The notes beneath the pieces are model-generated. The model searched no databases and was not told the DNA's origin. It worked only from the letters and a program-made list of their open reading frames with translations. A stretch of 64,000 nucleotides of DNA from the NCBI RefSeq assembly GCF_001429505.1, contig NZ_LMJW01000018.1:165558-229557 (forward strand). The letters are read 5' to 3'. The stretch comes from Allobosea sp. Root483D1 (lineage in GTDB: Bacteria > Pseudomonadota > Alphaproteobacteria > Rhizobiales > Beijerinckiaceae). The translations under genes and the position numbers were made by a program. This document shows, one piece after another, positions 62,095-64,000 of this stretch. Every line of letters begins with the position of its first letter. Position 1 is the stretch's first letter.

Positions 62095-64000
62095 ATGTCG
62101 GTGTTGAAGAAGCTTACCGGGCTGTCGATCAGCCGTTCGTTCGGGCTGGTCGCGATTCTGGCCGCAGTCATCGCTGTCGTGAGCGCCGCGGTGACGCTCA
62201 ACCAGGCCCGGATCGACATGCTCGATCTGAAGCGGGCCGAGGTGAAGAACGCGGTCGAGGCGGCCGCCTCCACGGTCAACGCCTATGTCGCGAAGGTCGA
62301 GAAGGGCGAGCTCAAGGACGCCGACGCGCAGAAGCTCGCGCTCGATGCGGTTTCCAATGCCCGCTTCGACGACGGAAATTATATCTTCGTCATCCGCTAT
62401 GACGGCTTCAATATCGCCCATGCCAATCCGAAGCTGGTCGGCACCGACATGTCGCCGCTCAAGGACCCGACCGGCAAGCTCTTCGTCAAGGAACTGACCG
62501 ATACGGCCCGGGCCAAGGGGGCCGGCTTCGTCGACTACATGTGGGTGAAGACTGGCGACAAGGACCCGTCCCTGAAGGTTTCCTATGTGGTCGGCGTGCC
62601 GAAATGGCAGTGGGCGATCGGCACCGGCATGCATGTCCATGCCGTCGACGTCGCCTTCTACGGCATGATCAAGGACGTTGCGGTCGTGCTCGTGCCGCTG
62701 ACGCTGCTGCTGCTCGGGCTCGTCATCTTCCTGAGCCGCCGGGCCTCGGCGATGCTGCACACCGTCGCCGGCAATATGAGCGCGCTGGCCGCCGGCGATC
62801 TCAAGGCGCCGATCGCCTATCAGGAACGCCAGGACGAGGTCGGCAGCATGGCGCGGGCGCTCGTCGTCTTCCGCGACGCGGCGCTGATGAAGCAGCAGGT
62901 CGAGACCGAGAAGGCGCAGGCCGAAGCCGATGCCGGCGAGCAGCGCCGCGCCGCCGACACGCAGCGCAGTCTCAACGAGGCGCAGCGCGGCGAGGAGGCG
63001 AAAAAGCAGGCCATCGTCGTCGATGCGCTCGGCGCCGGCCTGGAACGCCTGACCGAAGGCGATCTGACCTACCGGATCGAGGCCGCGTTCAGCGCCGAAT
63101 ACGTCAAGCTGAAGAACGACTTCAACGCGGCGATGGCGCATCTCGAAGAGACGATGCGCCAGATCGCGACCAATACCGAGAGCATGAAGGCCGGCGCCGG
63201 CGAGATCAGCCAGGCGGCCGACGACCTCGCCAGCCGCACCGAGCAGCAGGCTTCCTCGGTCGAGGAGACCGCGACCGCGCTCGACCAGCTGACGGCGACC
63301 GTGCGCCAGACAGCCGAGGGTGCGCGCCAGGCGAGCCTCGCCACGACCCAGGTCAAGGGCGAGGCCGAGCAGTCGGGCGAGATCGTCCGTGGTGCGGTCG
63401 CGGCGATGGGCGGCATCGAGAAGTCGGCCGGAGAGATCTCGCAGATCGTCGGCGTCATCGACGAGATCGCCTTCCAGACCAACCTGCTCGCACTCAACGC
63501 CTCGGTCGAGGCGGCCCGCGCCGGCGATGCCGGCAAGGGCTTCGCGGTCGTCGCCTCCGAGGTTCGTGCGCTGGCGCAGCGCTCGGCCGAGGCGGCCAAG
63601 GAGATCAAGGGCCTGATCACCGCCTCGTCCGTCGAGGTCGAGAAGGGCGTCGCCTTGGTCGGCCAGACCGGCAGCGCGCTCGGTCGCATGTCGGGCGAGA
63701 TCACCCGGGTGACCTCGCTGGTCGCCGAGATCGCCTCGGCCGCCCAGGAACAGGCGACCGGGCTGCAGGAGGTCAACACCGCGGTCAACGAGATGGACCA
63801 GGCGACGCAGCAGAACGCCGCCATGGCCGAGCAGTCGACCGCCGCCTCGCAGGCGCTGGCGCAGGAGGCCGACAGGCTTGCCGCGCTGGTCGGGCGCTTC
63901 CGGCTCGGCGGCGACGTGGTTGCCTTGAAGGCGATGGCGGGCAAGATGGCGCATGTCGCGGCGGCGCCGCGGCAGGCGCGCGCTGCGCCGGCAGCGCCCG
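62095..64000 (+). CDS. Methyl-accepting chemotaxis protein, 3' end outside window
   Basis: The first 635 residues of a receptor, continuing past base 64000. A membrane segment at about 14-36 is followed by a small periplasmic Cache domain (about 40-190; [55 protein letters not shown]), a second membrane segment (about 198-220), a HAMP domain and a linker helix, then the signalling domain with [24 protein letters not shown] hairpin tip and [12 protein letters not shown]. The conserved hairpin [20 protein letters not shown] is near-canonical. The Cache ligand is unknown. The start is supported by GGGGCGG just upstream. Confidence 0.9.
   Translation, partial: MSVLKKLTGLSISRSFGLVAILAAVIAVVSAAVTLNQARIDMLDLKRAEVKNAVEAAASTVNAYVAKVEKGELKDADAQKLALDAVSNARFDDGNYIFVIRYDGFNIAHANPKLVGTDMSPLKDPTGKLFVKELTDTARAKGAGFVDYMWVKTGDKDPSLKVSYVVGVPKWQWAIGTGMHVHAVDVAFYGMIKDVAVVLVPLTLLLLGLVIFLSRRASAMLHTVAGNMSALAAGDLKAPIAYQERQDEVGSMARALVVFRDAALMKQQVETEKAQAEADAGEQRRAADTQRSLNEAQRGEEAKKQAIVVDALGAGLERLTEGDLTYRIEAAFSAEYVKLKNDFNAAMAHLEETMRQIATNTESMKAGAGEISQAADDLASRTEQQASSVEETATALDQLTATVRQTAEGARQASLATTQVKGEAEQSGEIVRGAVAAMGGIEKSAGEISQIVGVIDEIAFQTNLLALNASVEAARAGDAGKGFAVVASEVRALAQRSAEAAKEIKGLITASSVEVEKGVALVGQTGSALGRMSGEITRVTSLVAEIASAAQEQATGLQEVNTAVNEMDQATQQNAAMAEQSTAASQALAQEADRLAALVGRFRLGGDVVALKAMAGKMAHVAAAPRQARAAPAAP

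Noticed and set aside
62035..63954. 639-codon open frame on the minus strand
   Set aside because: Antisense to the chemotaxis receptor, whose signalling domain is unmistakable.

Overview
The window is a GC-rich chromosomal segment of an aerobic alphaproteobacterium. Gene content (separate petA/petB/petC, mdoH, a MoxR-DUF58-DUF4159 block, DUF1285-Nudix-DUF6111-cca, prs/rplY/pth/ychF, aerobic hemF) and the style of the intergenic palindromes fit Hyphomicrobiales, most likely a Bosea-like genus. The genus is inferred from recalled family resemblance, not from a search. I found no rRNA, tRNA, CRISPR array, insertion sequence or prophage. Most of the window is densely packed housekeeping and small-operon DNA with many 4-nt stop/start overlaps.

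Layout. 1-7249: end of a coiled-coil protein, a PfkB sugar kinase overlapping a HAD-IIA hydrolase, then on the minus strand ribA and a YfhO-like membrane protein, and a cytochrome b561. 7253-17265: Nudix, a 38-codon small gene with a structured upstream region, metallophosphoesterase, SDR, the ABC-F protein Uup, a small basic protein behind overlapping palindromes, and a minus-strand run of TSUP permease, hydroxypyruvate isomerase, glucokinase and acyltransferase. 16270-19848: mdoH, an FkbM methyltransferase and an exported protein as one minus-strand operon. 19890-23910: a plus-strand set of BchC-like dehydrogenase, degenerate 6-pyruvoyl-tetrahydropterin-synthase-like protein, GT4 glycosyltransferase, methyltransferase and GNAT protein. 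24021-31110: MoxR, DUF58, DUF4159 and a VWA-like membrane protein. 31267-38387: DUF1285, CoA pyrophosphatase Nudix, DUF6111, cca, hemF, trmL, exported RidA, ABC exporter. 38579-41347: petABC with a clear terminator. 41552-44803: mtnP-apt-mtnA-ald2, which reads as a methylthioadenosine-DHAP shunt. 44857-58103: two cyclic-di-GMP proteins, MaoC, ychF, an autotransporter with a DUF5666 protein, pth, rplY, queuosine-precursor transporter, queC, prs. 58314-64000: lipoprotein, ubiK, YbjN, proC, a TetR/COQ9-like protein and the start of a chemotaxis receptor.

The strongest candidates for something undescribed are the dehydrogenase/PTPS-like/glycosyltransferase/methyltransferase set, whose PTPS-like member has lost a zinc ligand and the catalytic residues, and the 4-kb insertion of autotransporter plus DUF5666 genes into the usually tight pth-ychF neighbourhood. 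At least nine intergenic palindromic elements of several families sit between genes; one supplies the last codons and the stop of cca.
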